Below are positions 61,802 through 64,000 of a stretch of 64,000 bases of DNA, piece after piece. Origin of the DNA: an uncultured Desulfosarcina sp. (lineage in GTDB: Bacteria; Desulfobacterota; Desulfobacteria; Desulfobacterales; Desulfosarcinaceae); the NCBI RefSeq assembly GCF_963668215.1, contig NZ_OY764190.1:3534001-3598000 (forward strand), written 5' to 3'. Made by a program: the position numbers and the translations under genes. Below the pieces are notes generated by a model. That model did not search any database. It had not been told where the DNA came from and was given only the letters and a program-made list of their open reading frames with translations. Every line of letters begins with the position of its first letter. Positions within the stretch are counted from its first letter, which is position 1.

Positions 61802-63106
61802 TCAGAAAACATTCAGCCGCAAAGCGGTTTGAATTCGGTCCCGCCAATCCGGCTTGACCCGCGCTTCATCGGCATATTCCCGCCACCGGGACACCGTGCT
61901 TTGAACCTGTTTCACAATGGCCTCGGCGCGTCCCCGTTTCATGGATGCAAAACGGGCGCAGGCGCGAAAATCATCCAGGATGAAATCATCGCGCTTGCCG
62001 TTCATCGTCATCTGATGGCTGCCGGTCCAGGCGCCGTCCGGGTTGTAGCTGTAGGTGACATCAAAGGCGGGAGACAGCGACCATCGACCGTTTTTATCCA
62101 TTAAGAAGGCGATGTTTTTTACATGGTCGTCCTGGTTGCGGGCGATGATGTTGAACGCCATGCGCCGGAACTGTTCTTCCACGGCATCCATGGGCAGCCC
62201 CAATTGGCGGATCGCCAGCAGGGCCTGCTCATAGCTGTAGGCGCCCGCCATGTTGAAATCGAAGTGGGCCAGGCCGCACAGGGATTGCATGTACAATTTC
62301 TCACCATCGTCGGTCCGGTCAAAACGGCGGGTCATAAAGTGCCGCCTGCCATTTTCCTCAAAAAGCCGGCATTCGGTCATGGTGATGCCGGCATCCCTGG
62401 CCATCATCCAGTAAGCATATTCAACGGCGCCATAGCCCTGGGGATCGGCAAGCTCCTTGTCGCGGTTGCCGGCAACCCCGTCGAACTTGAGCAGCCAGTG
62501 CCGGAACCCTTCGGGGGCATCCACCTGGCCTGAACGCACCTCATTGGTGGCCGGATTCCAGGCGATGATGGCCTTGGCCCGGGCACCGCCGGCCGAAGTG
62601 CCCACTTTCAGGATGTCCGCCAGCGTCTTTTCCTTGTTCCGGTCGTCAAATGAGACCGACAGATGGTTTCGCCGGGATAAAATTTCCGATGCCAGGGCCA
62701 CCAGCCGATCCACCTCGATAGGCGAAGATCGCCGCTCCCTGGGGCCGATGGCCGGTGCAAACTCCAGGGCGCCGGTCCCGCGCCGCCCCACATAGCAGAG
62801 GCGCTCCACGGCGGTGAACGTTTCCGCTGCGCGTCCCTGGGTGGCCAGCCAGGCGTTGATCAGGGCATGGCCGAATTTGTCCGGCAGGGCATCGGCCAGC
62901 ATGCCCGGCAAGCCGTAAAACGTCCTCGCAGGAAGCTCCGGAAAGGTGTAGACCCGCCGGGACAGCGGCATCATCAGCGGCGCCACCTCGATGCCGCTGT
63001 GAACGAAGTCGCCGTCATATTCAAAGGCGGCCACATTGCCGTCTTCCATCTCCGCCACAGCGCCTATGGTTCGGCCCCACAATTTCACCTCGGCATAAGC
63101 GCTCAC
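61802..63106 (-). CDS. hipA: HipA-family serine/threonine kinase toxin
   Basis: 434 residues. The N-terminal couple_hipA region (AYAEVKLWGRTIGAVAEM), the phosphate loop VGTSAGGARAKAIIAWN, the catalytic aspartate in NIIARNQDDHVKNIAFL and the metal aspartate in SPAFDVTYSYN are all seen. HipA proteins phosphorylate tRNA synthetases or other targets and cause dormancy. It overlaps the upstream antitoxin gene by ATGA, the classic hipBA layout, and is the same length as E. coli HipA (about 440). Confidence 0.92.
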   Translation of the reverse strand: MSAYAEVKLWGRTIGAVAEMEDGNVAAFEYDGDFVHSGIEVAPLMMPLSRRVYTFPELPARTFYGLPGMLADALPDKFGHALINAWLATQGRAAETFTAVERLCYVGRRGTGALEFAPAIGPRERRSSPIEVDRLVALASEILSRRNHLSVSFDDRNKEKTLADILKVGTSAGGARAKAIIAWNPATNEVRSGQVDAPEGFRHWLLKFDGVAGNRDKELADPQGYGAVEYAYWMMARDAGITMTECRLFEENGRRHFMTRRFDRTDDGEKLYMQSLCGLAHFDFNMAGAYSYEQALLAIRQLGLPMDAVEEQFRRMAFNIIARNQDDHVKNIAFLMDKNGRWSLSPAFDVTYSYNPDGAWTGSHQMTMNGKRDDFILDDFRACARFASMKRGRAEAIVKQVQSTVSRWREYADEARVKPDWRDRIQTALRLNVF

Positions 63107-63447
63107 GTTTTCCAGCTCCAGTTGTTATCCGGTGTGCGTTTTTTGCGTTTGGAGGATGCCCGTTTGCGGACCTTGCCTTTGATTTTGACCATCTCCATGG
63201 GGCTGGGGCCGGTTTCGGGAAGCCACTGTTCAAACCCCGACACCAGATCCAGTACGCGGCATATGCGAATCAGGTTGGCCGTCTGGGACGAGTAGCCGGC
63301 CTCGATGCGCTCTACTGTGCGTTTGGAAACCCCCGCCTCGTGGGCCAGATCCGCCTGGGTCAGTTGCATGTCGATGCGTTGCCGGCTGAGTCTTTTCCCA
63401 AGCGCTTCCAGTATGGCCTCGTCCGTCATGATTTTATTAATCTTCAT
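63103..63447 (-). CDS. hipB: HipB-like XRE antitoxin
   Basis: 114 residues. The helix-turn-helix is clear: GKRLSRQRIDMQLTQADLAH, then EAGVSKRTVERIEAGYSSQ. A basic tail (KGKVRKRASSKRKKRTPD) follows. It should bind its own promoter and neutralise HipA. The promoter region is AT-rich with repeated and palindromic sequence. Start ATG at 63447; ATG at 63429 is possible, neither with a strong ribosome binding site. Confidence 0.9.
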   Translation of the reverse strand: MKINKIMTDEAILEALGKRLSRQRIDMQLTQADLAHEAGVSKRTVERIEAGYSSQTANLIRICRVLDLVSGFEQWLPETGPSPMEMVKIKGKVRKRASSKRKKRTPDNNWSWKT

Positions 63448-63600
63448 AATCGTAATTTTTGATGAATTATTTCTTATAATTGGTTTTATACGTCATTTAT
63501 TACGATATATAAAACATTAATATAAATTTTACAAGTCGTAAAATACGGCGATTTAAATTATTTATCACAATTATATCGTAAATTTTGACGAATTGAAAAG
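63448..63600 (-). promoter_or_regulatory. AT-rich hipBA control region with repeated operators
   Basis: TCGTAATTTTTGATGAATT (from about 63452) and TCGTAAATTTTGACGAATT (from about 63575) are direct repeats with 17 of 19 bases the same. Between them is a palindrome ATTTTAC-AAGTC-GTAAAAT (63526-63544). These are natural HipB operator candidates. Nothing coding was found in the 250 bases beyond, up to the terminator at 63802. Confidence 0.6.
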
Positions 63601-63801
63601 CATAAAGTAGCGGTTGTCGAGCTTTCCGCAGAATCGGGGAACAAATTGGGGAGGGTTGAAATTCTCGCCGGCCTCAGCCTTTTGCTGAATCTTATTCTGA
63701 TATCCGGCTGCCTGAAAAAAAGAGATGATGCCGACGTAATCTCCCGGCCTCATCGGCTGTACTTATTTGCTCCGGGCAACCGCCCGGGAAAAAGCCTCTC
63801 G

Positions 63802-63840
63802 AAGGCCGCTTGGAAGATGATCCGGTTCCAGGCGGCCTTT
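63802..63840. terminator. Strong hairpin, terminator of the CoA-transferase gene
   Basis: AAGGCCGCTTGGAA pairs with TTCCAGGCGGCCTT around a GATGATCCGG loop. On the minus strand it is followed by GCTTTTT; on the plus strand by TTTCCTTTTTC. It lies 10 bases past the stop of the gene to the right and may act in both directions. Confidence 0.8.
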
Positions 63841-63849
63841 CCTTTTTCA

Positions 63850-64000
63850 TTATGTGTGCATGTCTCCGGTAGCCATGAAGCGTTCGTGAAAGGCGAACGC
63901 CTCACTGAGGATATGCGGCTCGTGCCCGCCCGTGGTTCGAATGGCGCGCTGGTAATAGTCCCACAGAAGATCGCGATAGTCGGGGTGGGCGCACTTCTTG
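63850..64000 (-). CDS. Acetyl-CoA hydrolase/CoA-transferase, C-terminal end (partial)
   Basis: The last 49 codons of a gene entering from the right edge. KKCAHPDYRDLLWDYYQRA, then GGHEPHILSEAFAFHERFM and the end TGDMHT match the C-terminus of the acetyl-CoA hydrolase/transferase family (Cat1-like succinyl-CoA:acetate CoA-transferases). The catalytic glutamate would lie outside the window. The terminator hairpin follows directly. Confidence 0.8.
   Translation of the reverse strand, partial: KKCAHPDYRDLLWDYYQRAIRTTGGHEPHILSEAFAFHERFMATGDMHT

Noticed and set aside
63571..63753. A 60-codon frame on the minus strand upstream of hipB
   Set aside because: No ribosome binding site, no recognisable motif, and it overlaps the AT-rich control region.
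1..64000. CRISPR arrays, rRNA and tRNA genes
   Set aside because: No regularly spaced repeats and no tRNA T-loop/anticodon pattern were found by reading both strands; a covariance-model scan would be decisive.

Overview
The window looks like chromosomal DNA of an anaerobic deltaproteobacterium, most likely a Desulfobacterales-type (Desulfosarcina/Desulfococcus-like) sulfate reducer. This rests on gene content: a tungsten aldehyde:ferredoxin oxidoreductase beside a ferredoxin-like protein, DUF362 and MtaA/HemE-type proteins, many two-component, HDOD and HD-GYP proteins, a moderately high GC content, and many short intergenic inverted repeats. No rRNA, tRNA or CRISPR array was recognised, so the assignment is an inference.

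Region 1 (1-10 kb, minus strand) is accessory DNA. A likely defence operon runs from a PLD-nuclease/SNF2-helicase fusion, through a type IIG-like (Eco57I-type) adenine methyltransferase, to a RecF/OLD-like ATPase. The methyltransferase frame is split by one in-frame TAG codon. A further downstream gene is cut off after 45 codons exactly where an IS21-family element begins. The cassette therefore looks like a multi-gene anti-phage system that is decaying or recoded.

Region 2 (10-27 kb) is a mosaic: a LOG-like protein; an ECF sigma factor with a small membrane protein and a Spy/CpxP-like protein; an OmpR-type regulator; an SH3-domain protein; a complete RND efflux operon with a divergent TetR regulator; an unusual RecA-fold/XRE/cupin fusion; a MaoC hydratase; a permuted papain-fold protein; a GIY-YIG nuclease; and an unknown protein.

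Region 3 (27-50 kb) has two Hsp20 genes, the aldehyde oxidoreductase and its divergent ferredoxin-like partner, an SDR enzyme, a hybrid histidine kinase followed by a PAS/HisKA protein without an ATPase domain, DUF362, a phosphatase-like protein, MsrAB, Tag glycosylase, a DUF4388-HDOD protein, a TM2 protein, an outer-membrane protein, two alpha/beta hydrolases, RmuC, a cupin, and a TetR/methyltransferase pair with a clear palindromic operator.

Region 4 (50-64 kb) starts with an overlapping HEAT-like/HD-GYP gene pair. A mobile stretch follows: a REP-associated tyrosine transposase, a GNAT gene, an intact IS4-family element with a 10-bp target duplication, and a NYN-LOTUS RNase-like gene, bounded by two identical 18-bp repeats. 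After that come a flavin oxidoreductase, a small acidic protein, a beheaded DUF3465 gene, a uroporphyrinogen-decarboxylase-family protein, an MFS transporter, a hipBA toxin-antitoxin pair with AT-rich repeated operator DNA, and the 3' end of an acyl-CoA hydrolase/CoA-transferase gene.
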